A stretch of 64,000 nucleotides of DNA, taken from Henckelia pumila. Taxonomy: Eukaryota > Streptophyta > Magnoliopsida > Lamiales > Gesneriaceae. The stretch covers positions 7,626,001-7,690,000 of the forward strand of contig NC_133121.1 of assembly GCF_033568475.1 (NCBI RefSeq), given 5' to 3'. Under the pieces are notes generated by a model. The model was not told the DNA's origin, did no database searches, and was given only the letters and a program-made list of their open reading frames with translations. Shown here one piece after another: positions 45,175 through 57,297 of the stretch; the first letter of the stretch is position 1; every line of letters starts with the position of its first letter. Both the position numbers and the translations under genes were made by a program.

Positions 45175-45409
45175 GCATTGTTTGGTTTGGTGTATTATTA
45201 ATCTATGTATAACTTATCTCATCCAATCTCGCGTTATTCTCGTCGTATTATTTATCCATCTATTAATTATTAATTTTATATCAATCAAATCAAATAAACT
45301 ATAATTTATCCATCAAATCAAATAATATATTAACTATTATTTCTTATTTATTTTTAATTACATTATATTACTTATCCATGTATTACTTATCTCATCACTC
45401 AAATTCTAT
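45175..45409. mobile_element. Insertion private to unit 0
   Basis: A 235-base AT-rich segment starting GGCATTGTTTGGTTTGG is absent from the corresponding place of units 1-3 (e.g. 50945). GGCATTGTTTGGTTTG is a frequent MITE terminus, but I could not find its partner clearly. Confidence 0.5.
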
Positions 45410-45853
45410 CGAAATTTATGTACAAAAAAACACTATATAATATATCATAGGATTAAAATTTAACTTTATTTCATCCAATATGTTATCCCCAAATTAAATC
45501 ATGCACATTTAGGGAAGTTTTAGACAAAAAAATCATCCTTTATAAATTCTTTCTATAGGTTTAAAATAAATATTTAACCTAATTAATTAACTACGGTATA
45601 AAATCATAAAATCTAATTTCATTGTATCCTCTCAGTCACCGGTGGTCTCTTAATTTCATCAGTTAATTTTATTCCCTTGTCTCAATTTTTTTCTTAATTC
45701 TCAATCTTTAATTTAAATACTCTTGTAAAATTTGTCAAGACTTCAAATCTATTGGAAAATAGGTACGTAATTCAATGTATTGATTAATATTCTAAATATG
45801 ACTTTTTTAAAAAAAATTCTCTACAATTTTCTTTAAAACAGTTTTTTTTTTTG

Positions 45854-46489
45854 GAAAATTGCATGTATCACCCCTGTGAAATTTTGGATTTGCTGATGAC
45901 CCCCTATGAAAGTTTTTTGAGCTAATAACCCCCTGTAATTTAATATATGTAGCATACACACCCCTTCCAGCTAAAAAATAAAAAAAATACCCTTGTTTAA
46001 TTAAATAGTTAAATTGATTTTATTTTATAATTATATATATATATTTAAGAGGATTTATAATTCTATATTTAAATGAATAAATTAATCAAATTTTAGTTTA
46101 ATAACTTTAAAAATTATATATAAATATTTTATCTTTATATTTGTTATACGCTAAATATATTTTAATAGTAATTTTATTATTACATTAAATTAAGTAATAA
46201 TTTTAATTATTTTTAAATAAAATTTAATATTTAAATTAATTAAAGTGATTTTATAAATAAAATTAATTGAAAATATAAGTTAAAGCATTGATGTTTTAAT
46301 TTAAATTTTCAATAAAATGTGATAAAATAGTTCATAAAAGTCATTTAAGGGCAATTTCGTCATTTTTTTAGCCGAAAAGGGTGTGTGCGCTACAGATCTT
46401 GAATCACAGGGGGTTATTAGCTCAAAAAACTTTCATAGAGGGTTATCAGCAAACCCGAGATTTCACAGGGGTGATACATGCAATTTCTC
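45854..46489. mobile_element. Long-armed foldback MITE (about 636 bp) in unit 0
   Basis: Arms of about 170 bases are near-perfect inverted repeats, beginning AAATTGCATGTATCACCCCT on both strands and containing GAGCTAATAACCCCCTGT. The centre is AT-rich. Units 1-3 lack it at the equivalent T-rich site. No coding capacity. Confidence 0.8.
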
Positions 46490-47512
46490 TTTTTTTTTTG
46501 CCTTTTTTATATTGTTTTTAGTCTTGCATGTTGAAAAATATATGTGGAGATTTTTTACATTTTTTTGAGAATTTCTTTTTGTCTTTGCACGTATAATACC
46601 TTAAAACTCAAAAGTAATATTCAATGGAGCATTCAATTTGAATTATAAGATTCCATGATTAAAAACTTGACTATTGTTTTATGTCATTTATTTTTTAAAG
46701 ATTTGGAATTTTCGTTTGTATTTTTTATTTGAAAAACAACTTTTTATGATTTCATTCCGCAGTGAACAAAAAATATTCTAATCATTAAATATTTTTTTAT
46801 AAAATTATATTTTTTTGATGTTATTGTATTCATAATATATTCTTGTCTACTCGATGATCTTTCTTATTTATTAAAAAACCGCTAAACCGTCCAAAACCAT
46901 CCCAAAACGCATATCTACATTTATATGAAAAACCGCAATTTGAAACTATCTTTGAAACCGAACCGTGGATAGCAATTCGGTTTGAATTTTATGAAAATAC
47001 CGCCTAAACCGCATCGTGATCACCCCCAAATTGCAGATGGTGGTTATGATTGCAAAAGTGCTCAGCCGGCATTTCTAGCTTTCTTCTCAAATAGGGAGTA
47101 TGGGATGAGAAATATCCCCAAAATAACTCTTCTCTGTGATTTAAGCTACTAAACCAAATTAATATAGATGTTTTTTTTCTGAAATTTTTTGCAAGTCTAA
47201 GACTAGTTAAATGTGATTTTTTTTTACTTTTGTAGCTTGATTTAAACCAGTGTTTATTGCACGTGTATATAAATTTATTTTCTGTTAATAATAATATTAT
47301 TATTATTTATTTTTAAGTTTTCATAAAGATTCAAGAGTGTATTTACATTATGGTTATGAAATTTCGCGGATTCGACCCCAAATTCAACCCAAAGGAAGTT
47401 AGCCTCGAACGCAATATTCGTAGACTCTTCTCTCACTAAATCTATGTCTATTTTTTTGTTTGAGGAGTAAAACTATGCCTATTTATTAACTTCAAAATTT
47501 CAAATGGCTAGG

Positions 47513-50304
47513 TGTGGGGATCCGGGTTGCTAATCTCATCGTAGGGCAATTAACGATTAATAGACAATTAATCGAACAATAAAAGAATATTCAAACCAAG
47601 AGCAAACAAAATTTTTTTTTTTAAAGAAGACCCCTCGCTCGATCGGGTAAACTTTACCGATCGAGCGAGCACAAAGTAAAAACTCTCGGGTCTGCATCCA
47701 TATTGGCCTCGCTCGATCGGTGAAATCTTACCGATCGAGCGAGCCCAAAATTTCAACCTTCTGTTGAGCAACAAAAAAGCCTCGCTCGATCGGTGAAATC
47801 CTACCGATCGAGCGAGCTGTATTTCCAGAAAATCTGCAGGAAACACTCTTATTGTCAACCATGGAACATGCATAAATATACTCTTTGATAAGCTACCAAA
47901 TAATATACATGCATTGACAAATAAATCCTAATATTCAAATACATCCATTCTTAAATATAAACTAGGATTCACATAAACATGTACAAGATTCCTTGTCTTC
48001 TAACATGTTTGTATACAATACATATCAGCTGCTTAAAACCCGAATCTCCACTTCTAATCTTTCAATCTCGTGCTATCCAAGTCACATCTGACTCGCTCAT
48101 GCCCCCCAACCTGATGCAATGCACACATACAAACAAAGCAACAGCCGGATAACTCCGGTGAGAATAAATCTCAGTATGAAAGACATGCATATACATCATG
48201 AAAGCATATGAAATCTATATGCTATAAAACTCTAAAATCATAAAACATGTAATAACATGTAAATCATAGAATCATCATCGATGCCTAAACTCTTAACACA
48301 TAATGATTCATCTAAAGCAATAGCACACATTCATATCTAGAATAGTGTATCACAACATGCTATCATTTATAACTGCATAATCTAAACCATAGAAAACTTT
48401 AGGTTAATGCATAAATTCAATGCATGTGCCAAGGAATAGACTATCAAATCTGATATCAATAAAGCTTAGTTCTTTGGGATCCCGAGAAATAAAATAACTA
48501 TCAAACCGCCGACACTCCCAATCGAGGCGGCATCAAGTATTTTAATCCTCTGACTTTGGTGCAATTATAGAGAGTCTTCTGGCTCTGAAAGCGAAGGCTG
48601 CAATCCATGCCACTCAACTATAATTCTCCAAACGTCATTTCGCAATCTAGGCTAATCTGCCCTTATGCTTTACAGGCTGGAGTTCAAGATGAATGCAACA
48701 TAAGCTGTATGCATTAAAGACTGTAAAACATCTTGAACATATAATCACATAATCAATCAAAGCATCAAAACTCATATAAATCACATAAGAGCACTGGAAC
48801 AACTAAGTATGTGATTTCAGGATAACTCGAAAACCACCACGTTCTCGAGTTGTTCTACCTGGCAGGAATAATGTCGATTCATACCTTTCATCGCGATTCA
48901 AACCTCTTGAATCTGTTGCAAATGCTCATCATCTCAATGCTAGCCAAATCGGTCATCAAAATCTGCTCATTTCAATCAGTGCTACTTGAAGGTATTCTTG
49001 ATTCAACTTCAAACACTTCAAGTCATTCGAACTCGAACTCGTCGATTCGACTTCGATAATCTTCAATTCAAATCTGAAATAGATTATAACATATCTAAAC
49101 ATCAATTCCAATCTGAATCGATGATTCTTTAAAGCTTATTCAATTCAAATCTTGCTAATACAATCGGAATTCAAACCGACGTCGCAACTATTCGAGTTCG
49201 ATAAATCTTTCGATTCAAATATCATTATATCTTCATTCTAAACATAATCTCATATTCAATTCATCCACAATAAACTTGAAGATGAGCTTTAGACATTTAG
49301 AATGCATAACAATTCAAAATCTTGAACTGGCGGCGTAACGGTATGATTTCGGTCAGTCCAAAAGCTTAAACATCAATATCATCACCACCTTAACATAATA
49401 ACATCAACAATTCAGCAGCTATATCTCGAAAATGGAAGCCTTAAAAATTCAGATTTCTGAAAAGTCTTACAAAAATCGTAATCATGTTCAAACGACGATC
49501 TTTTATCGATCCGTCTTAGATATGCTATCGTCGTATATGCTAGAACATGTTTATACAATCAAATATGAATTATAACAACAACTTAAAATTCAAACATGGT
49601 AGAAATTCTTAAAACTTACGTCAAAACGTAGCACTTGGAGCTGTGATCGCAAATATATGTTCAATCAAAAATTCTACCGGGCAGATCGATTTTTATCGGA
49701 GCTTGAAATGATGAAAATGGCGTTGGATTGGTTTTTCAGACTTCTCTGCCTTGTTTCTGCTCAATCCCATGTGAATTGCTAAGAAAAGAGTGAAATTTAG
49801 ATATATATTGGCCTATTTGCAGTTTAGTCCCTGAAGTTTGGCTTAATTGCAATTCAGTCCCCGGACAAGCGATTTAATTCAATTTCAATCCTAAATAATT
49901 TAAGAATATTAGAATTTCATTCTAAACTCTAAATATTCTCAAATTAAATATTCTCGGATTAAAATTAAATCATTTCGGACCTTATCGCATTTTAGTCCTT
50001 GAACTACTCAATATTTGCAAATGGTTCCTTGCTCGGATTTTATCCTCAAATTAAATACTTGATATTTATCATCTTGGAATTCACATCTTAAATTCCATAA
50101 ATATCAATTCAAATATTTTTAATCTTTTAATTTAAGAATTCCGGATATTAAAATCTTAAAATCCGAAAATCCTCAAATTAAATATTTCTGACCCGAAATT
50201 GAAATCTCTAATTTTCATAAATTCCTAAATTCATATTTTCTCTCTTATTCGGAATTTAAATCTTAAATCCCGTAATTAAGAACTTAATATTTTCGGGCCT
50301 TACA
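47513..50304 (-). mobile_element. Solo LTR, Tekay/Del-like (2792 bp)
   Basis: Plus-strand ends TGTGGGGATCCGGG and GGGCCTTACA bound a segment flanked by CTAGG at 47508-47512 and 50305-50309. Internal blocks match the LTR at 1827-3781. No internal gag-pol or primer site follows either end, so it is a solo LTR produced by LTR-LTR recombination. Sense is minus, beginning TGTAAGGCCC. Open frames inside it are not genes. Confidence 0.9.
47634..47816. repeat. Three spaced GC-rich palindromes inside the solo LTR
   Basis: CTCGCTCGATCGG ... CCGATCGAGCGAG occurs at 47634-47669, 47708-47743 and 47781-47816. Each is a 36-base hairpin with a 10-base centre, spaced 73-74 bases. The left unit is slightly different in its centre. 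Confidence 0.9.
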
Positions 50305-51488
50305 CTAGGCGTCAACATAATATATACGGCAAACAAATAATATATAAAAAAGTATACAAATAATAAATAATACAATTAAAATAAATAAAAAAATCGATGG
50401 CTCAGAATTTTATTAATCAGTGTTGTCACCATCCATTACATCGTAGACGATCAAAGTTGTGTACGTAGGGTTTTTTCCCCCCTGTCTCCTTAAGGAAATT
50501 AGTAAATTTCTTTGGTAAGTTAGTATGTATAGGGTTTTGAATATTTGATCTTGCTTCAAAAAAAAAAAAAAAAAGATCTTCAAAAAAAAATGATCTCATG
50601 AAGATATGATGTTATGTCATTTCTTAATTACAGGGCTGATCAAATATAATGAAAACCCGCCCAAACCGACATAATTGAACCGCACCACACCGCTATGTTC
50701 AATTTTATGACCAAAAGTACCGCGGTTGGAAAAAAAAACAAATTGCACCGCATAATATGGTTTGGTGGCAATTTTAGTAGAATTTCGCACCGGTCGCACC
50801 GCATAAATAAATAAACACTTTTCAAATTATTTATGATATATTAATATGATCATGTATATCGATTATATAATTTGTTTTAAATTCAATAGAGTGATTCAAT
50901 TAAACAATACAATGTCTATATCTAATTATAATATTATAATAATTACAGTTCTATCGAAATTTATGTACAAAAACACACTATATAATATATCATAGGATTA
51001 AAAATTAACTTTATTTCATCCAATATGTTATCCCCAAATTAAATCATGCACATTTAGGGAAGTTCTAAACAAAAAAATCATCCTTTGTAAAGTATTTATA
51101 TAGGTTTAAAATAAATATTTAACCTAATTAATTAACTATTGTATAAAATCATAAAATCTAATTTCATTGTATTCTCTCAGTCACCGGTCGTCTCTTAATT
51201 TCGTCAGTTAATTTTATTTTCTTGTATCAATTTTTTCTTAATTCTCAATCTTTAGTTTATATTCTCTTGAAAATTTGTCAAGACTTCAAATCTATTGGAA
51301 AATAGGTACGTAATTCAATGTATTGATTAATATTCTAAATATGACTTTTTTAAAAAAAATTCTACACAATTTTCTTTTTTAAAATAGATTTTTTTATCTT
51401 TTTTTATATAATTTTTAGTCTTGCATGTTGAAAAAATATGAGGAGATGTTTTTACATTTTTTTGAGAATTTTTTTCTTTCTTTGCACG

Positions 51489-52103
51489 TAGGGATGTCAA
51501 TGGGTCGGGTCTAAACCTGACCCCGCATTGAACCCGGCCTAGCGGGGCGGGTTTACACCCGGCCAAGCGGGTCCAGATGCGGGTCCGAGGCGGGTCACGG
51601 ATTTTGCCGGACCTGCCCCCCCAAAAAATATATATATTAAATATAAATATAAATTATATATGTATATATATTAATAATATATAATTATATTATTTATATT
51701 ACGTAATCAATACTTTATTCCTAATTTGAGTTTATAATATTTTTGGATTTAAATAATTTAATATATTATGATTTTTTTAATATGAAAATATATTATTATG
51801 ATTTTTTCTTAGTTTATTAATTATTATGTAAATTAAAAAGATATATTTTAACTTGTAAAAATATTTTTTTATCTTAAATATTATTAATATAAATTTGAAA
51901 AATAAATTTAATAGTGATTTGTTAATTTTTTAACTTATTTAACATTTTTATTTAATATAATTTAAATTATATTTAATTTGGCGGGTCTAACCCGAATTGG
52001 ACTCGCCGAGTCCACAGGGCAAGACGGGTAGGGTCCACGGGGAGGTGGGGCGGGTCATGGGTTTGCCCAAACCCGCCCCGAACCCGCCCCGTTGTCATCC
52101 CTA
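51489..52103. mobile_element. hAT-type non-autonomous element A, unit 1 copy (615 bp)
   Basis: Termini TAGGGATGTCAATGGG and CCCGTTGTCATCCCTA; 8-bp target duplication TTTGCACG at 51481-51488 and 52104-52111. GC-rich ends surround an AT-rich centre. Unit 0 has the empty site near 46583 (CTTTGCACGTATAATACC). Confidence 0.85.
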
Positions 52104-52415
52104 TTTGCACGTATTATACCTTGAAACTCGAAAGTAATATTCAATGGAGCATTGAATTTGAATTATGATTTTCCATGATTAAAAACTTGACAATTGTTTT
52201 ATGTCATTTATTTTTTAAAGATTTGAAATTTTGGTTTGTGTTTTTTATTTGAAAAATAACTTTTTATGATTTCATGTCGCAGTGAACAAAAAATATTCTA
52301 ATCATTATATATTTTTATATCAACTTATATTTTTGGATGTTATTGTATTCATAATTTGTTAAATTTGATTTTTTCAACATATATATATATATATATATTA
52401 TGTAATGTAATGTAA

Positions 52416-53635
52416 GAGAATGATCGAGATGCAAAGCAGAATGCAATCGACGTTTGGCTTCCAATCCCTTCTGCGAGAACTGCAAAATGGTGGTACTCTA
52501 CTTTCCACAATATCACAGCTATAGTTGGAGCTGGAGTTCATGGCCTCCCTTACGCCATGTCCAAACTAGGATGGTATGTAAGCATACTGTATTCCCTTCA
52601 AAATACCAAAGTGAACTTGATTATGAATATAATTTTAATCCCATCCTTAGAACTGCATGTACCGAGAACAAGAAAGTGTTTAATTTCCTCATATCCCATT
52701 GGTTTTTTCAGGGGTCCTGGAATAACTGTGCTGGTCTTATCTTGGATTGTCACTCTGTACTTAGGGATGTAAATGAGACGAACAGTTCGCGAACTGTTCG
52801 GGTCTCGGCTCGTTAAAAGCTCGTTCGGGCTCGTTTAATGAGGCTCGTTAAGGCAAACGAACGAAGCTCGAGCTTTACAATATTCAGCTTGTTAGCTCGT
52901 GAACATGCTCGTTAACAGGCTCGTTAACAAGCTCGTAAGTCATCTCTTAGACGAAAAAATAATAGTATTGATATTTAATTTATAAATTTACTCTTTAATT
53001 ATGAAAAATATTGAAAAATCTATAAAAATTAATTTATTAGAATAAAATTACAAATTTTAATAATAATATTATATTTTTTTAAATATATAATTTAGTTTTT
53101 AATTAATTTAATGAATATTTAAATTTATAATTTAAATATATTAAGCTCGTTTAGGCTCGATAAAAGCTCGAATAAGCTCGTGAGCCATGAATATATTCGT
53201 TAAATAAGCTCGGGCTCGGCTCGTTTATAAATGAACCGAGCTTGAACATTCAAAAGCTCGGCTCGGCTCAGCTCGTTTACATCCCTATCTGTACTCTTTA
53301 TGGAAAATGGTAGAAATGCATGAAACGGATAGAGGGGAACGTTTTGACAGGTATCATGAGCTTGGATAGCAGGCTTTTGGTAAAAAATAACGAGGTCTTT
53401 GAATCGTCATTCACATGCAGTTATTTGTCCAAGTTGGAGTAGACTTAGTATATATGGTTACAGGAAGTCAATCCCTCAAGAAAGTCCACGAATTACTCTG
53501 CCACCAACCTTGAAAGAATATCAAGCTTTCCTATTTTATCATGATCTTCGCCTCAGCTCTCTTCCTACTCTCCCAACTCCCCAGTTTCAACTCAATCTCT
53601 GGCATATCTTTGGCAGCAGCTGTCATGTCCGTTAG
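52416..53635 (+). pseudogene. LHT: LHT-type amino-acid transporter fragment, copy 1
   Basis: Exon a (52416-52573) reads [20 protein letters not shown] and VGAG ... [10 protein letters not shown], the N-terminus and first membrane segment of lysine/histidine transporters (AAAP family). Exon b (52712-53635) reads [16 protein letters not shown], then a 526-base hAT insertion, then KMVEMHET, HELG, VQVGVDLVYMVTG and [14 protein letters not shown]. Stop codons occur after HELG, in the following 20 codons, and at HQP*. A donor TTAG|GTACG ends exon b, but later exons are not here because the next repeat unit starts. Real LHT proteins are about 440 aa; this covers about the first 170. Confidence 0.85.
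52762..53287. mobile_element. hAT-type non-autonomous element B (526 bp)
   Basis: Termini TAGGGATGTAAATGAG and CTCGTTTACATCCCTA, 8-bp target duplication TCTGTACT (52754-52761 and 53288-53295). It splits the transporter exon b of copy 1. Copies 2 and 3 have the intact site CACTCTGTACTCTTTATGG. Confidence 0.9.
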
Positions 53636-54519
53636 GTACGTTCTTATTTCTTGCTTAGTAATTTGATGGAATTTAATGTTAGATTTTCATGAATTTTAAC
53701 TCAATCTATTTTTGCATTTAATAACAAATGTGTTACCTTGTGAAGTTATTCTATGCCTATTTTTTTCTTTTTTTGAGGATTAAAACTATGCCTATTTATT
53801 CACTTCAAAATTTCAAATGGCTAGGCGTCAACATAATTTATAAGGCAAACAAATAATATATAAAAAAGTATACAAATAATAAATAAAAAAATTAAAATAA
53901 ATAAAAAAATAGATGGCTGAGAATTTTATTCATCAGTGTTTGTCACCATCCATTACATCGTAGACGTCAAAATCCTGTACGTAGGATTTTTTCCCCCTGT
54001 CTCCTTAAAGAAATTAGTGAATTTCTTTGGTTAGTATATATAGGGTTTTGAATATTTGATCTTGCTTCAAAAAAAAAAATATTAATCTCATTTTTTTAAT
54101 TGTTTTTTCTACCTTTTATAGTACATGAAGATATGATGTTATGCAACTTCTTAAACAGGGCTGATCAAATATAATGAAAACCCGCCCAAACCGACCAAAT
54201 TGAACCGCACCACACCGCTATGTTCAATTTTATAATCAAAACCGCCGTTGAAAAAAAAAAGAGCAGAATGCACCGCATAATATGGTTTGGTGGCAATTTT
54301 AGTAGAAAACCGCACCGGCCGCACAACATAAATAAATAAATACTTTTAAAATTATTTATGATAGATTAATATGATCATGTATATCGTTTATATAATTTGT
54401 TTTAAATTCAATAGAGTGATTAAATTAAACAATACAATGTCTATATCTAATTATAATATTATAATGATTATAGTTCTATCGAAATTTATGTACAAAAACA
54501 CACTATATAATATATCATA

Positions 54520-56399
54520 TGTTGGGTTGTGAAACACAAGCAATCTTGATTTTGATGTTAACAAAACTTGTTATTGTGTTTTTAATATATTTCATCAAGT
54601 GTTGTAGTTAGTAGATCAAAGATGGAAGGTTTGAGCTGGAAATCAAAGTTCATCAAGCTGGCGCAGTTCAGTAAATCAATCATATCTCATAGCTCGGTAA
54701 TCCAAATGAATTGAGGCCAAAACGGTTGGAAAGCTTACTCCAATATCTACAAGTCATATCTCAGGCCAGATGAGTTAATTCGGACGTTATCAAGGTGCAA
54801 AAGTGGTCGCAACATCGAGCTGGATGCGAATCGGATCAAAGCTACAGCAACCAGATCAAACAGACCAGATCTGGTATTTTAGCCATAACTTACAGCTCGC
54901 TTATCCAAACGGGATGATTCTGTATGCGTTACAAATCTAAGACAATTATCTACAAATCATCTTCAATAAGCTCAATCTGAATCGGAGTGTAAGAAGCAGA
55001 TAAAGCATGATGAAGTTTTGAGATCTGCACAGAAATTCTGCATAACAAAATTTCTGACATAGCTTAGTATTTCGAGTATATCTTTCACATACAAACTCGA
55101 AATCAAGAGATTCTTGATTCCGTGGAAAGCCAAGACAAAGGGCTACAACTTTTATGTTCATCACCTTGCCCAAAAATCAGTGAATCAAGAGCTATAAGCA
55201 AGTGAAAAGATCAGATCGAATCATGAACGAAGCAGATCAATTGGAATGATGCAGATCAACTAAGAGACTAGATCAACTATGAACCAGAGCATATCAAAGC
55301 TCGACCAGATCAAAGTTGGACCAGACCAGATCAAAGCTTGACCATACCAGATGAGTTTGACCAGATTGAATCGGTCAAACCAGTCCGATGAACAGTAAAA
55401 TCAGCTCAACTTCAGAAAATGGACAGCAACTCAAATATGACCGTTGCAACTTCAGAAAGTGTCCAGAAATATCTCAAACGGTCATATTATTGAATCTAAC
55501 GTTCAAATAATTCTTGGAGCTTATAAATACAACACTTTGAAGATCAAACACAAGCTTTTGATGGGGATTAAAAGTATGGGCAGATTATAGAAGAAAAATA
55601 AGCTAGAATGAGAGCAAGCCCAAGGTGTGAGGAAGAAGATGAAAAGATGAGCTTTCAACGTTAAATCCTCAACACCAAACCCACTTTATAGAACACTCTT
55701 CCATGTTCAATATCTTTGTATATGAGTTGAAGAGAGCTCACTCACACACATACAAGAGGCATGCTTTGAAAGATTAGTTGAGTGAAAGTCTTAGCACAAA
55801 GACATTAAACATTGTGTTTGTAGTCTTGGCATAAGAGACGTTAAACAATATGCGGATTGTGAGATTGAGGCCTACGATCGAGAGTGACTAGGAGTTCTTG
55901 TTTAGACATTGGATAAGTCCTAAATTGGATTGGATTTGTACAAATGAGTTTGTATAAATCAAAATCTTCTAGTGGATCCTTCCGAGGTGGAAGAAGGGGT
56001 GACGTAGGAGATTGAGCTCCGAACATCCATAAACAAATTCGTGTCTATTTGTTTATCGCATTTACATTATTATTGCCACTGTTTTTAGAAAGCATCGTTG
56101 AAGCATTTTAAGTGTTCTTCATAGATCAAAATATTACACACAAAGTGTTTGATAAAATGTTTCAACCAAACTGTTTTTATTATTTCAACTTGCATTCTTT
56201 CAAATGATTTATAAAATGTTTATTCGGTTTCTACGAAGGATTATTTCGAGTGTATTCCGCTTGGTTTGAAAACCAAACTCGATATAATTCATCGATGCTC
56301 GGTTTATTTTTTAACATTTCAAGAACGAGCTATTGTAGCTCTAAAATATTTTTAAGTATGTATTCACCCCCCCTCTACACACGTATTTCGATCCTAACA
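54520..56399 (+). mobile_element. 5' LTR of the non-autonomous element (1880 bp)
   Basis: Contains TATAAATACAAC near 55521, the probable promoter box. Carries TGTATATGAGT near 55716, the segment deleted in the 3' LTR. Contains many AGATCA words (GACCAGATCAAAG ...) between 55200 and 55400. Confidence 0.85.
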
Positions 56400-57297
56400 A
56401 TTGGTATCAGAGCGGTTGTTCTTGAAATAGCATTTTGAAACTGATTTTATCTTCAAAATTTCGTTTTTGAGATTTTTTAACACATATATGCATAGTTGAT
56501 AATTTTTGACAGCTTGCAGCGACTTTGGGAAAAATGGCGTAACTCCTTGCTCGAGTGTCCAAACGACAAACCGCTTTTTGATTTGCAAACTAGACTCGTA
56601 GAGGATCGCAGCGGTATAAAATTTGAAGCCTGTTCATGCGCGAAAAAATGCAGTTTATTCGTTGAAGACAGACCATGTGCGCTGCGGCAGAAACTGGAAA
56701 TGGACATAGAGTTGGTGTTTTTGTCAAAAAGCTCAAAGATGTTGCACTCATCAATAGAAGGGACAAAGAAGCTCAAATTTCAGTCACACATCATCAAGAA
56801 AACTTGGTACACTCATTCTAAATTAGCTTTAGAAGAGCTTTTGAGTTTGATTGTCATCTTGATATTCTACTTGTGCTAGCATGTCTCTTGAATTAAGAAT
56901 GTCTAGTCATTTCCCTTACAATTGTGGTTGTGCTTAGTGACTAAAGGGACGCTTAAATGCTTCATGAATATTTCAGTTGGCATATCAATCTTGATTTTGT
57001 GATGCTTGCTAGTTTGAGTTAATTTGCTTCGATTTGATGAAGCTTGCTAATTGTCAACTTGCTTATTTGTTGTGCATTGCATATTTTTTTTAAAATATCG
57101 TTTAGTTATCCCTCTACTTTTATCAATTTTAAAGTTTCAAAAATATAGGGGGAGAGCTAATTATAATCTTAAGGGGGAGAATTTTTTTTGCTTAAAATAC
57201 ACCTTTTTGATTCACACAAAAAAGGAGAGAAATATGTTAGATAAAAATAATGTTCGTATTTTTATCCAAGTTTTGTGATCATCAAAAAGAGGGAGAT

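Larger units (their letters stand above)
44930..47512. repeat. Array unit 0 (diverged, without transporter exons)
   Basis: Segments 44930-45175, 45410-45850, 46490-46835 and 47440-47512 match, in order, segments of units 1-3. Between them are private insertions (45175-45409 and 45854-46489), and the part that would hold the transporter exons is replaced by unrelated DNA (46836-47440), which includes an ACCGCTAAACCG-type repeat. It begins about 90 bases upstream of the start codon of the LINES-like gene. Confidence 0.8.
50305..53820. repeat. Array unit 1
   Basis: Runs from CTAGGCGTCAACATAAT to the next CTAGGCGTCAACATAAT. It holds an AT-rich part, a hAT element (51489-52103) and transporter exons interrupted by a second hAT element. 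Without the private insertion it is about 2.98 kb. Confidence 0.85.

Noticed and set aside
46383-46568. 61-codon plus-strand open frame
   Set aside because: It lies in the right arm of the foldback MITE.
47513-47850. CRISPR-like reading of the three spaced palindromes
   Set aside because: Plant nuclear LTR context, only three units, and spacers that are themselves related LTR sequence.
56496-56879. 127-codon open frame in the non-autonomous LTR element as a host gene
   Set aside because: It lies between a primer site and a polypurine tract, with no domain recognised; treated as element interior.
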